Source of the DNA: Hydractinia symbiolongicarpus
Lineage: Eukaryota > Cnidaria > Hydrozoa > Anthoathecata > Hydractiniidae
Direction of reading: 5' to 3'
Length of the DNA: 64,000 nt
Assembly (NCBI RefSeq): GCF_029227915.1
Contig: NC_079879.1
Span: 28,526,501-28,590,500, forward strand
The notes below the pieces were generated by a model, which made no database searches, was not told the DNA's origin, and saw only the letters and a list, made by a program, of their open reading frames with translations. Below are positions 11,030 to 24,100 of this stretch, piece after piece. The position numbers were made by a program, and so were the translations under genes. Numbering within the stretch: position 1 is the first letter of the stretch; each line of letters starts with the position of its first letter.

Positions 11030-12655
11030 CATTAAGCGTCTCATCAAAAATGAAAACATTTCTGAAAACTACAAGTCTCATGCGTTTTAGTGGTGAAAAA
11101 ATAATTTAAAAAATCGTTCGGGAAATGAGTTTACTCCCTGGGTACTTTCTTTGTATACTTTTGACTATACGGGCCGAGTCCGGGATTTACGGGAAATCGC
11201 GGGTTTTCGTTTGCCGGCGATTAAACTTCTTTTATTCAGCGTCTCATCAAAAATGAAAACATTTTTAAAAACTACAAGTCTCATGGGCTTTAGTGGTGAA
11301 ATAATAATTTAAAAAATCGTTTGGGAAATTAGTTTACTCCCTGGGTACTTTCTTTGTATACTTTTGACTATACGGGCCGAGTCCGGCATTTACGGGAAAT
11401 CGCAGGTTTTCGTTTGCCGGCGATTAAACTTCTTTTATTCAGCGTCTCATCAAAAATGAAAACATTTTTTAAAAACTACAAGTCTCATGGGCGTTAGTGG
11501 TGAAATAATAATTTAAAAAATCGTTTGGGAAATGAGTTTACTCCCTGGGTACTTTCTTTGTATACTTTTGACTCTATGGGCCGAGTCCGGGATTTACGGG
11601 AAATCGCAGGTTTTCGTTTGCTGGCGATTAAACTTCTTTTATTCAGCGTCTCATCAAAAATGAAAACATTTTTGAAAACTACAAGTCTCATGCGTTTTAG
11701 TGGTGAAAAAATAATTTAAATAATCGTTCGGGAAATGAGTTTACACCCTGGGTACTTTCTTTGTATACTTTTGACTTTACTGGCCGAGTCCGGGATTTAC
11801 GGGAAATCGCAGGTTTTCGTTTGCCGGCGATTAAACCACTTTCATTAAGCGTCTCATCAAAAATGAAAACATTTCTTAAAACTACAAGTCTCATGCGTTT
11901 TAGTGGTGAAAAAATAATTTAAAAAATCGTTCGGGAAATGAGTTTACTCCCTGGGTACTTTCTTTGTATACTTTTGACTATACGGGCCGAGTCCGGGATT
12001 TACGGGAAATCGCGGGTTTTCGTTTGCCGGCGATTAAACTTCTTTTATTCAGCGTCTCATCAAAAATGAAAACATTTTTAAAAACTACAAGTCTCATGGG
12101 CTTTAGTGGTGAAATAATAATTTAAAAAATCGTTTGGGAAATTAGTTTACTCCCTGGGTACTTTCTTTGTATACTTTTGACTATACGGGCCGAGTCCGGC
12201 ATTTACGGGAAATCGCAGGTTTTCGTTTGCCGGCGATTAAACTTCTTTTATTCAGCGTCTCATCAAAAATGAAAACATTTTTTAAAAACTACAAGTCTCA
12301 TGGGCGTTAGTGGTGAAATAATAATTTAAAAAATCGTTTGGGAAATGAGTTTACTCCCTGGGTACTTTCTTTGTATACTTTTGACTCTATGGGCCGAGTC
12401 CGGGATTTACGGGAAATCGCAGGTTTTCGTTTGCTGGCGATTAAACTTCTTTTATTCAGCGTCTCATCAAAAATGAAAACATTTTTGAAAACTACAAGTC
12501 TCATGCGTTTTAGTGGTGAAAAAATAATTTAAATAATCGTTCGGGAAATGAGTTTACACCCTGGGTACTTTCTTTGTATACTTTTGACTTTACTGGCCGA
12601 GTCCGGGATTTACGGGAAATCGCAGGTTTTCGTTTGCCGGCGATTAAACTTCTTT
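11030..12655 (+). repeat. 813-bp (4-monomer) tandem duplication, class T
   Basis: Monomers at 11152, 11355, 11559 and 11762 recur at 11965, 12168, 12372 and 12575, including shared rare variants ('ccggcattt', 'tgactctatggg', 'gggcgttag', a T6 run). The copy junction lies near 11,842 inside a hybrid monomer: 'ctttactggcc' in front, 'ccactttcattaag' behind. The 813-bp period is 4 x 203 plus one inserted T. Confidence 0.8.
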
Positions 12656-13340
12656 TATTCAGCGTCTCATCAAAAATGAAAACAAGTTTGAAGACTACAA
12701 GTCTCATGCGTTTCAGTGGTGAAAAAATAATTTAAAAAATCGTTCGGGAAATGAGTTTACTCCCTGGGTACTTTCTTTGTATACTTTTGACTTTTCGGGC
12801 CAAGCCCGGGATTTACGGGAAATCGCGGGTTTTCGTTTGCCGGCGATTAAACCACTTTAATTAAGCGTCTCATCAAAAATGAAAACATTTCTGAAAACTA
12901 CAAGTCTCATGCGTTTTAGTGGTGAAAAAATAATTTAAAAAATCGTTCGGGAAATGAGTTTACTCCCTGGGTACTTTCTTTGTATACTTTTGACTATACG
13001 GGCCGAGTCCGGGATTTACGGGAAATCGCGGGTTTTCGTTTGCCGGCGATTAAACTTCTTTTATTCAGCGTCTCATCAAAAATAAAAACATTTTTAAAAA
13101 CTACAAGTCTCATGGGCTTTAGTGGTGAAATAATAATTTAAAAAATCGTTTGGGAAGTTAGTTTACTCCCTGGGTACTTTCTTTGTATACTTTTGAGTAT
13201 ACGGGCCGAGTCCGGGGTTTACGGGAAATGGCGGGTTTTCGTTTGCCGGCGATTAAACTTCTTTTATTCAGCGTGTCATCAAAAATGAAAACATTTTTAA
13301 AAACTACAAGTCTCATGGGCTTTAGTGGTGAAATAATAAT
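12656..13340 (+). repeat. Class T to class F transition monomers
   Basis: These are ordinary satellite monomers with no distinct duplication. The monomer at about 13,184 carries 'gagtatacgg', 'ggggtttacgg', 'gtgtcatc' and 'gggctttag'. The same combination ends the T' zone at 28,473. No gene or other element is seen. Confidence 0.75.
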
Positions 13341-15790
13341 TTGAAAAATCGTTCGGGAAATGAGTTTACACCCCGGGTACTTTCTTTGTATACTTTTGAC
13401 TATACGGGCCGAGTCGGGGATTTACGGGAAATCGCAGGTTTTCGTTTGCCGGCGATTAAACTTCTTTTATTCAGCGTCTCATCAAAAATGAAAACATTTT
13501 TGAAAACTACAAGTCTCATGCGTTTTAGTGGTGAAAAAATAATTTAAGAAATCGTTCGGGAAATGAGTTTACACCCTGGGTACTTTCTCTGTATACTTTT
13601 GACTATACGGGCCGAGTCCGGGATTTACGGGAAATCGCAGGTTTTCGTTTGCCGGCGATTAAACTTCTTTTATTCGGCGTCTCATCAAAAATGAAAACAT
13701 TTTTGAAAACTACAAGTCTCATGCGTTTTAGTGGTGAAAAAATAATTTAAAAAATCGTTCGGCAAATGAGTTTACTCCCTGGGTACTTTCTTTGTATACT
13801 TTTGACTATGCGGGCCGAGTCCGGTGTTTACGGGAAATGGCGGGTTTTCGTTTGCCGGCGATTAAACTTCTTTTATTCAGCGTCTCATCAAAAATGAAAA
13901 CATTTTTAAAAACTACAAGTCTCATGCGTTTTAGTGGTGAAAAAAAAGTTAAAAAATCGTTCGGGAAATGAGTTTACTCCCTAGGTACTTTCTTTGTATA
14001 CATTCGACTATACGGACCAAGCCCGGGATTTACGGGAAATCGCGGGATTTCGTTTGCCGGCGATTAAACCTCTTTTATTAAGCGTCTCAACAAAAATGAA
14101 AACATTTTAGAAAACTGCAAGTCTCATGCGGTTTAGTGGTGAGAAAATAATTTAAAAAATCGCTCGGGAAATGAGTTTACTCCCTGGGTACTTTCTTTGT
14201 ATACTTTTGACTATACGGGCCGAGTCCGGGATTTCCGGGAAATCTCGGTTTTTCGTTTGCCGGCGATTAAACTTCTTTTATTCAGCGTCTCATCAAAAAT
14301 GAAAACATTTTTAAAAACTACAAGTCTCATGGGCTTTAGTGGTGAAATAATAATTTAAAAAATCGTTTGGGATATTAGTTTACTCCCTGGGTACTTTCTT
14401 TGTATACCTTTGACTATACGGGCCGAGTCCGGGATTGACGGGAAATCGCAGGTTTTCGTTTGCCGGCGATTAAACTTCTTTTATTCAGCGTCTCATCAAA
14501 AATGAAAACATTTTTGAAAACTACAATTCTCATGCGTTTTAGTGGTGGAAAAATAAATTAAGAGATCGTTCGGGAAATGAGTTTACTCCCTGGGTACTAC
14601 CTTTGTATACTTTTGACTATACGGGCCAAGCCCGGGATTTACGGGAAATCGCGGGTTTTCGTTTGCCGGCGATTAAACTTCTTTTATTCAGCGTCTCATC
14701 AGAAATAAGAACATTTTTAAAAACTACAATTCTCATGCGTTTTAGTGGTGAAAAAATAATTTAAAAAATCGTTCTGGAAATGAGTTTACTCACAGGGTAC
14801 TTTCTTTGTATACATTCGACTATACGGGCCAAGCCCGGGATTTACGGGAAATCGCGGGTTTTCGTTTGCCGGCGATTAAACCTCTTTCACTAAGCGTCTC
14901 ATCAAAAATGAAAACATTTTTAAAAACTACAAGTCTCATGCGTTTTAGTGGTGAAAAAAAAGTTAAAAAATCGTTCGGGAAATGAGTTTACTCCCTGGGT
15001 ACTTTCTTTGTATACTTTTGACTATACGGGCCGAGTCCGGGATTTACTGGAAGTCGCGGGTTTTCGTTTGCCGGCAATTAAACTTCTTTTATTCAGCGTC
15101 TCATCAAAAATGAAAACATTTTTAAAAACTACAAGTCTCATGCGTTTTAGTGGTGAAAAAATAATTTAAGAAATCGTTCGGGAAATGAGTTTACACCCTG
15201 GGTACTTTCTCTGTATACTTTTGACTATACGGGCTGAGTCCGGGATTTACGGGAAATCGCAGGTTTTCGTTTGCCGGCGATTAAACTTCTTTTATTCAGC
15301 GTCTCATCAAAAATGAAAACATTTTTGAAAACTACAAGTCTCATGGGCTTTAGTGGTGAAATAATAATTTGAAAAATCGTTCGGGAAATGAGTTTACACC
15401 CCGGGTACTTTCTTTGTATACTTTTGACTATACGGGCCGAGTCGGGGATTTACGGGAAATCGCAGGTTTTCGTTTGCCGGCGATTAAACTTCTTTTATTC
15501 AGCGTCTCATCAAAAATGAAAACATTTTTGAAAACTACAAGTCTCATGCGTTTTAGTGGTGAAAAAATAATTTAAGAAATCGTTCGGGAAATGAGTTTAC
15601 ACCCTGGGTACTTTCTCTGTATACTTTTGACTATACGGGCCGAGTCCGGGATTTACGGGAAATCGCAGGTTTTCGTTTGCCGGCGATTAAACTTTTTTTA
15701 TTCAGCGTCTCATCAAAAATGAAAACATTTTTGAAAACTACAAGTCTCATGCGTTTTAGTGGTGAAAAAATAATTTAAAAAATCGTTCGG
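13341..15790 (+). repeat. Class F monomers; shortened relative of the 46.8-52.7 kb unit
   Basis: Markers are 'aatttgaaaaatcg' followed by 'caccccgggtac' and 'gtcgggg' (13,341 on), 'aagaaatcg' with 'tctctgtatac', 'cggcaaatg' with 'ccggtgttta', and the 'ccctaggtac/cggaccaag' monomer with 'ttagaaaactgc'. The same run occurs at 38.57-39.36, 47.09-47.88 and 49.73-50.52 kb. From about 14.15 kb the block jumps to monomers matching 48.5 kb onward. It therefore lacks several monomers of the fuller 13-monomer unit. A second F monomer starts at 15,369. Confidence 0.77.
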
Positions 15791-17167
15791 CAAATGAGTT
15801 TACTCCCTGGGTACTTTCTTTGTAAACTTTTGACTATGCGGGCCGAATCCGGGGTTTGCGGGAAATGGCGGGTTTTCGTTTCCCGGCGATTAAACTTTTT
15901 TTTCTTCAGCGTCTCATCAAAAATGAAAACATTTTTGAAAACTACAAGTCTCAAGCGTTTTAGTGGTGAAAAGATAATTTAAAAAATCGTTTTGGAAATG
16001 AGTTTACTCACAGGGTACTTTCTTTGTATACATTCGACTATACGGGACAAGCCCGGGATTTACGGGAAATCGCGGGTTTTCGTTTGCCGGCGATTAAACC
16101 ACTTTCATTAAGCGTCTCATCAAAAATGAAAACATTTCTGAAAACTACAAGTCTCATGCCTTTTAGTGGTGAAAAAATAATTTAAAAATTCGTTCGGGAA
16201 ATGAGTTTACTCACTGGGAACTTTCCTTGTATACTTTTAACTATACGGGCCGAGTCCGGGATTTACGGAAAATCGTGGGTTTTCGTTTGCCGGCGATTAA
16301 ACTTCTTTTATTCAGCGTCTCATCAGAAATGAAAACATTTTTAAAAACTACAATTCTCATGCGTTTTAGTGGTGAAAAAATAATTTAAAAAATCGTTCTG
16401 GAAATGAGTTTACTCACAGGGTACTTTCTTTGTATACATTCGACTATACGGGCCAAGCCCGGGATTTACGGGAAATCGCGGGTTTTCGTTTGCCGGCGAT
16501 TAAACCTCTTTCACTAAGCGTCTCATCAAAAATGAAAACATTTTTAAAAAATACAAGTCTCATGCGTTTTAGTGGTGAAAAAAAGTTAAAAAATCGTTCG
16601 GGAAATGAGTTTACTCCCTGGGTACTTTCTTTGTATACTTTTGACTATACGGGCCGAGTCCGGGATTTACGGGAAGTCGCGGGTTTTCGTTTGCCGGCGA
16701 TTAAACTTCTTTTATTCAGCGTCTCATCAAAAATGAAAACATTTTTAAAAACTACAAGTCTCATGGGCTTTAGTGGTGAAATAATAATTTGAAAAATCCT
16801 TCGGGAAATGAGTTTACACCCCGGGTACTTTCTTTGTATACTTTTGACTATACGGGCCGAGTCGGGGATTTACGGCAAATCGCAGGTTTTCGTTTGCCGG
16901 CGATTAAACTTCTTTTATTCAGCGTCTCATCAAAAATGAAAACATTTTTGAAAACTACAAGTCTCATGCGTTTTAGTGGTGAAAAAATAATTTAAGAAAT
17001 CGTTCGGGAAATGAGTTTACACCCTGGGTACTTTCTCTGTATACTTTTGACTATACGGGCCGAGTCCGGGATTTACGGGAAATCGCAGGTTTTCGTTTGC
17101 CGGCGATTAAACTTCTTTTATTCAGCGTCTCATCAAAAATGAAAACATTTTTGAGAACTACAGGTCT
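15791..17167 (+). repeat. Mixed class G and F monomers
   Basis: G-type monomers ('cggcaaatgag' leading into 'gactatgcgg', 'gtttgcgggaaatgg', 'tctcaagcg', 'ccttgtatacttttaac') lie at about 15.8-16.4 kb. F-type monomers follow, including 16,789 onward with 'tacggcaaatcg'. The G-type run matches 55.8-56.4 kb. No other element is visible. Confidence 0.72.
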
Positions 17168-18656
17168 CATGGGCTTTAGTGGTGAAATAATAATTTGAAA
17201 AATCGTTCGGGAAATGAGTTTACACCCCGGGTACTTTCTTTGTATACTTTTGACTATACGGGCCGAGTCGGGGATTTACGGGAAATCGCAGGTTTTCGTT
17301 TGCCGGCGATTAAACGTCTTTTATTCAGCGTCTCATCAAAAATGAAAACATTTTTGAAAACTACAAGTCTCATGCGTTTTAGTGGTGAAAAAATAATTTA
17401 AGAAATCGTTCGGGAAATGAGTTTACACCCTGGATACTTTCTTTGTATACTTTTGACTATGCGGGCCGAGTCCGGGGTTTGCGGGAAATGGCGGGTTTTC
17501 GTTTGCCGGCGATTAAACTTTTTTTATTCAGCGTCTCATCAAAAATGAAAACATTTTTGAAAACTACAAGTCTCAAGCGTTTTAGTGGTGAAAAGATAGT
17601 TTAAAAAATCGTTTTGGAAATGAGTTTACTCACAGGGTACTTTCTTTGTATACATTCGACTATACGGGACAAGCCCGGGATTTACGGGAAATCGCGGTTT
17701 TCGTTTGCCGGCGATTAAACCACTTTCATTCAGCGTCTCATCAAAAATGAAAACATTTCTAAAAACTACAAGTCTCATGCGTTTTAGTGGTGAAAAAATA
17801 ATTTAAAAATTCGTTCGGGAAATGAGTTTACTCACTGGGTACTTTCCTTGTATACTTTTAACTATACGGGCCGAGTCCGGGATTTACGGAAAATCGCGGG
17901 TTTTCGTTTGCCGGCGATTAAACTTCTTTTATTCAGCGTCTTATCAAAAATGAAAACATTTTTGAAAACTACAAGTCTCAAGCGTTTTAGTGGTGAAAAG
18001 ATAATTTAAAAAATCGTTTTGGAAAAGAGTTTACTCACAGGGTACTTTCTTTGTATACATTCGACTATACGGGCCAAGTCCGGGATTTACGGGAAATCGC
18101 AGGTTTTCGTTTGCCGGCGATTAAACTTCTTTTATTCAGCGTCTCATCAAAAATGAAAACATTTTTGAAAACTACAAGGCTCATGCGTTTTAGTGGTGAA
18201 AAAATAATTTAAAAAATCGTTCGGCAAATGAGTTTACTCCCTGGGTACTTTCTTTGCATACTTTTGACTATGCGGGCCGAGTCCGGGGTTTACGGGAAAT
18301 GGCGGGTTTTCGTTTGCCGGCGATTAAACTTCTTTTATTCAGCGTCTCATCAAAAAGAAAACATTTTTGAAAACTACAAGTCTCAAGCGTTTTAGTGGTG
18401 AAAAGATAATTTAAAAAATCGTTTTGGAAATGAGTTTACTCACAGGGTACTTTCTTTGTATACATTCGACTATACGGGACAAGCCCGGGATTTACGGGAA
18501 ATCGCGGGTTTTCGTTTGCCGGCGATTAAACCACTTTCATTAAGCGTCTCATCAAAAATGAAAACATTTCTGAAAACTACAAGTCTCATGCGTTTTAGTG
18601 GTGAAAAAATAATTTAAAAATTCGTTCGGGAATTGAGTTTACTCACTGGGTACTTT
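17168..18656 (+). repeat. 1,489-bp out-of-register tandem duplication, copy 1
   Basis: Every landmark I checked recurs exactly 1,489 bp later: the F monomer near 17,195/18,684, the 'gatagttt' variant, 'ggaaaagag', 'tttgcatac', and the 'caaaaagaaaac' deletion. 1,489 is 7 monomers plus 68 bp. This is the only duplication in the window that is not close to a whole number of monomers. Confidence 0.9.
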
Positions 18657-18663
18657 CATGGGC
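18606..18663 (+). other. Truncated monomer and illegitimate junction
   Basis: At 18,651-18,663 'tactttc' runs straight into 'atgggc'. Normally 'tactttc' is followed by 'cttgtatac' (compare 20,140 on), and 'catgggc' is preceded by 'aggtct' (compare 17,163 on). Only two bases (TC at 18,656-18,657) are shared between the two parents at the breakpoint. This suggests microhomology-scale or non-homologous joining, not register-preserving exchange. Confidence 0.88.
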
Positions 18664-20145
18664 TTTAGTGGTGAAATAATAATTTGAAAAATCGTTCGGG
18701 AAATGAGTTTACACCCCGGGTACTTTCTTTGTATACTTTTGACTATACGGGCCGAGTCGGGGATTTACGGGAAATCGCAGGTTTTCGTTTGCCGGCGATT
18801 AAACGTCTTTTATTCAGCGTCTCATCAAAAATGAAAACATTTTTGAAAACTACAAGTCTCATGCGTTTTAGTGGTGAAAAAATAATTTAAGAAATCGTTC
18901 GGGAAATGAGTTTACACCCTGGATACTTTCTTTGTATACTTTTGACTATGCGGGCCGAGTCCGGGGTTTGCGGGAAATGGCGGGTTTTCGTTTGCCGGCG
19001 ATTAAACTTTTTTTATTCAGCGTCTCATCAAAAATGAAAACATTTTTGAAAACTACAAGTCTCAAGCGTTTTAGTGGTGAAAAGATAGTTTAAAAAATCG
19101 TTTTGGAAATGAGTTTACTCACAGGGTACTTTCTTTGTATACATTCGACTATACGGGACAAGCCCGGGATTTACGGGAAATCGCGGTTTTCGTTTGCCGG
19201 CGATTAAACCACTTTCATTCAGCGTCTCATCAAAAATGAAAACATTTCTAAAAACTACAAGTCTCATGCGTTTTAGTGGTGAAAAAATAATTTAAAAATT
19301 CGTTCGGGAAATGAGTTTACTCACTGGGTACTTTCCTTGTATACTTTTAACTATACGGGCCGAGTCCGGGATTTACGGAAAATCGCGGGTTTTCGTTTGC
19401 CGGCGATTAAACTTCTTTTATTCAGCGTCTTATCAAAAATGAAAACATTTTTGAAAACTACAAGTCTCAAGCGTTTTAGTGGTGAAAAGATAATTTAAAA
19501 AATCGTTTTGGAAAAGAGTTTACTCACAGGGTACTTTCTTTGTATACATTCGACTATACGGGCCAAGTCCGGGATTTACGGGAAATCGCAGGTTTTCGTT
19601 TGCCGGCGATTAAACTTCTTTTATTCAGCGTCTCATCAAAAATGAAAACATTTTTGAAAACTACAAGGCTCATGCGTTTTAGTGGTGAAAAAATAATTTA
19701 AAAAATCGTTCGGCAAATGAGTTTACTCCCTGGGTACTTTCTTTGCATACTTTTGACTATGCGGGCCGAGTCCGGGGTTTACGGGAAATGGCGGGTTTTC
19801 GTTTGCCGGCGATTAAACTTCTTTTATTCAGCGTCTCATCAAAAAGAAAACATTTTTGAAAACTACAAGTCTCAAGCGTTTTAGTGGTGAAAAGATAATT
19901 TAAAAAATCGTTTTGGAAATGAGTTTACTCACAGGGTACTTTCTTTGTATACATTCGACTATACGGGACAAGCCCGGGATTTACGGGAAATCGCGGGTTT
20001 TCGTTTGCCGGCGATTAAACCACTTTCATTAAGCGTCTCATCAAAAATGAAAACATTTCTGAAAACTACAAGTCTCATGCGTTTTAGTGGTGAAAAAATA
20101 ATTTAAAAATTCGTTCGGGAATTGAGTTTACTCACTGGGTACTTT
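18657..20145 (+). repeat. 1,489-bp out-of-register tandem duplication, copy 2
   Basis: Repeats 17,168-18,656 with no difference seen at the landmarks compared. The original sequence resumes at 20,146 with the normal continuation 'cttgtatac', which is missing at the internal junction. Confidence 0.9.
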
Positions 20146-21163
20146 CCTTGTATACTTTTAACTATACGGGCCGAGTCCAGGATTTACGGAAAATCGCGGG
20201 TTTTCGTTGGCCGGCGATTAAACTTCTTTTATTCAGCGTCTCATCAAAAATGAAAACATTTTTGAAAACTACAAGTCTCATGCGTTTTTGTAGTGAAAAA
20301 ATAAATAAAAAAATCGTTTTGGAAATGAGTTTACTCACAGGGTACTTTCTTTGTATACATTCGACTATACGGGCCAAGCCCGGGATTTACGGGAAATCGC
20401 GGGTTTTCATTTGCCGGCGATTAAACCACTTTCATTAAGCGTCTCATCAAAAATGAAAACATTTCTGAAAACTACAAGTCTCATGCGTTTTTGTAGTGAA
20501 AAAATAAATAAAAAAATCGTTTTGGAAATGAGTTTACTCACAGGGTACTTTCTTTGTATACATTCGACTATACGGGCCAAGCCCGGGATTTACGGGAAAT
20601 CGCAGGTTTTCGTTTGCCGGCGATTAAACTTCTTTTATTCAGCGTCTCATCAAAAATGAAAACATTTTTGAAAACTACAATTCTCATGCGTTTTTGTAGT
20701 GAAAAAATAAATAAAAAAATCGTTCGGGAAATGAGTTTACTCCCTGGGTACTTTCTTTGTATACTTTTGAGTATACGTGCCGAGTCCGGGATTTACGGGA
20801 AATCGCAGGTTTTCGTTTGCCGGCAATTAAACTTCTTTTATTCAGCGTCTCATTAAAAATGAAAACATTTTTGAAAACTACAAGTCTTATGGGCGTTAGT
20901 AGTGAAATAATAATTTAAAAAATCGTTTGGGAAATGAGTTTACTCCCTGGGTACTTTCTTTGTATACTTTTGACTATACGGGCTGAGTTCGGGATTTACG
21001 GGAAATCGCAGGTTTTCGTTTGCTGGCGATTAAACTTCTTCTATTCAGCGTCTCATCAAGAATGAAAACATTTTTGAAAACTACAAGTCCCATGCGTTTT
21101 AGTGGTGAAAAAATAAATTAAAAAATCGTTCGGGAAATGAGTTTACTCCCTGGGTACTTTCTT
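20146..21163 (+). repeat. Class G end; G-to-A boundary, copy 1
   Basis: Two monomers with 'tttttgtagtg/aaataaataaaa' precede monomers at 20,555, 20,758 and 20,961. These show 'gagtatacgtgcc', 'cattaaaaatg', 'gttagtagtg', 'tgctggcg', 'cttctattcag' and 'catcaagaatg'. The same set recurs at 57,484-58,092 at a constant offset of 36,929 bp. Confidence 0.82.
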
Positions 21164-24100
21164 TGTATACTTTTGATTATGCGGGCCAAGCCCGGGATTT
21201 ACGGGAAATCGCGGGTTTTCGTTTGCCGGCGATTAAATTTCTTTTATTCAGCGTCTCATCAAAAATGAAAACATTTTTGAAAACTACAAGTGTCATGCGT
21301 TTTAGTGGTGAAAAAGTAATATAAAAAGTCGTTCGGGAAATGAGTTTACTCCCTGGGTACTTTCTTTGTTTACTTTTGACTATACGGGCCAAGCCCGGGG
21401 TTTACGGGAAATGGCGGGTTTTCGTTTGCCTGCGATTAAACTTCTTTTTTTCAGCGTCTCATCAAAAATGAAACCAATTTTGAAAACTACAAGTCTTATG
21501 CGTTTTAGTGGTGAAAAAATAATTTAAAAAATCGTTCTGGAAATGAGTTTACTCACAGGGTACTTTTTTTTGTATACATTCGACTATACGGGCCAAGCCC
21601 AGGATTTACGGGAAATCGCGGGTTTTCGTTTGCCGTCGATTAAATTTCTTTTATTCAGCCTCTCATCAAAAATGAAAACATTTTTAAAAACTACAAGTCT
21701 CATGGGCTTTAGTGGTGAAATAATAATTTAAAAAATCGTTTGGGAAATTAGTTTACTCCCTGGGTACTTTCTTTGTATACTTTTGACTATACGGGCCGAG
21801 TCCGGGATTTACGGGAAATCGAAGGTTTTCGTTTGCTGGCGATTAAACTTCTTTTATTCAGCGTCTCATCAAAAATGAAAACATTTTTGAAAACTACAAG
21901 TCTCATGCGTTTTAGTGGTGAAAAAATAAATTAAAAAATCGTTCGGGAAATGAGTTTACTCCCTGGGTACTTTCTTTGTATACTTTTGACTATACGGGCC
22001 AAGCCCGGGATTTACGGGAAATCGCGGGTTTTCGTTTGCCGGCGATTAAACTTCTTTTATTCAGCGTCTCATCAAAAATGAAAACAATTTTAAAAATTAC
22101 AAGTCTTATGCGTTTTAGTGGTGAAAAAATAATTTAAAAAATCGTTCTGGAAATGAGTTTACTCACAGGGTACTTTTTTTGTATACATTCGACTATACGG
22201 ACCAAGCCCGGGATTTACGGGAAATCGCGGGTTTTCGTTTGCCGGCGATTAAACCTCTTTTATTCAGCGTCTCATCAAAAATGAAAACATTTTTGAAAAC
22301 TACAAGACTCATGCGTTTTAGTGGTGAAATATTAATTTAAAAAATCGTTCGGGAAATGAGTTTACTCCCTGGGTACTTTCTTTGTATACTTTTGACTATA
22401 CGGGCCGAGTCCGGGATTTACGGGAAGTCGCGGGTTTTCGTTTGCCGGCGATTAAACTTCTTTTATTCAGCGTGTCACCAAAAATGAAAACATTTTTAAA
22501 AACTACAAGTCTCATGGGCTTTAGTGGTGAAATAATAATTTAAATAATCGTTCGGGAAATAAGTTTACACCCTGGGTACTTTCTTTGTATACTTTTGACT
22601 TTACAGGCCGAGTCCGGGATTTACGGGAAATCGCAGGTTTTCGTTTGCCGGCGATTAAACTTCTTTTATTCAGCGTCTCATCAAAAATGAAAACAAGTTT
22701 GAAGACTACAAGTCTCATGCGTTTTAGTGGTGAAAAAATAATTTAAAAAATCGTTCGGGAAATGAGTTTACTTCGTGGGTACTTTCTTTGTATACTTTTG
22801 ACTATACGGGCCAAGCCCGGGTTTTACGGGAAATCGCGGGTTTTCGTTTGCCGGCGATTAAACCACTTTCATTAAGCGTCTCATCAAAAATGAAAACATT
22901 TCTGAAAACTACAAGTCTCATGCGTTTTAGTGGTGAAAAAATAATTTAAAAAATCGTTCGGAAAATGGGTTTACTCCCTGGGTACTTTCTTTGTATACTT
23001 TTGACAATACTGGCCGAGTCCGGGATTTACGGGAAATCGCGGGTTTTCGTTTGCCGGCGATTAAACTTCTTTTATTTAGCGTGTCATCAAAAATGAAAAC
23101 ATTTTTAAAAACTACAAGTCTCATGGGATTTAGTGGTGAAATAATAATTTAAATAATCGTTCGGGAAATGAGTTTACACCCTGGGTACTTTCTTTGTATA
23201 CTTTTGACTTTACAGGCCGAGTCCGGGATTTGCGGGAAATCGCAGGTTTTCGTTTGCCGGCGATTAAACTTCTTTTATTCAGCGTCTCATCAAAAATGAA
23301 AACAAGTTTGAAAACTACAAGTCTCACGCGTTTTAGTTGTGAAAAAATAATTTAAAAAATCCTTCGGGAAATGAGTTTACTTCCTGGGTACTTTCTCTGT
23401 ATACTTTTGACTATACGGGCCAAGCCCGGGATTTACGGGAAATCGCGGGTTTTCGTTTGCCGGCGATTAAACCACTTTCATTAAGCGTCTCATCAAAAAT
23501 GAAAACATTTCTGAAAACTACAAGTCTCATGCGTTTTAGTGGTGAAAAAATAATTTAAAAAATCGTTCGGGAAATGAGTTTACTCCCTGGGTACTTTCTT
23601 TGTATACTTTTGACTATACGGGCCGAGTCCGGGATTTACGGGAAATCGCGGGTTTTCGTTTGCTGGCGATTAAACGTCTTTTATTCAGCGTCTCATCAAA
23701 AATGAAAACATTTTGAAAATCTACAAGTCTCATGGGCGTTAGTGGTGAAATAATAATTTAAAAAATCGTTTGGGAAGTTAGTTTACTCCCTGGGTACTTT
23801 CTTTGTATACTTTTGACTATACGGGCCGAGTCCGGGATTAACGGGAAATCGCAGGTTTTCGTTTGCCGGCGATTAAACTTCTTTTATTCAGCGTCTCATC
23901 AAAAATGAAAACATTTTTGAAAACTACAATTTTCATGCGTTTTACTGGTGAAAAAATAAATTAAAAAATCGTTCGGGAAATGAGTTTACTCCCTGGGTAC
24001 TTTCTTTGTATACTTTTGAGTATACGTGCCGAGTCCGGGATTTACGGGAAATCGCAGGTTTTCGTTTGCCGGCAATTAAACTTCTTTTATTCAGCGTCTC

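Noticed and set aside
14948-15169. 73-79 codon frames beginning at GTG in 'gaaaaaaaagtt' monomers
   Set aside because: Non-ATG start created by the 'gtggtgaaa' repeat sequence; same satellite translation, and no family resemblance.
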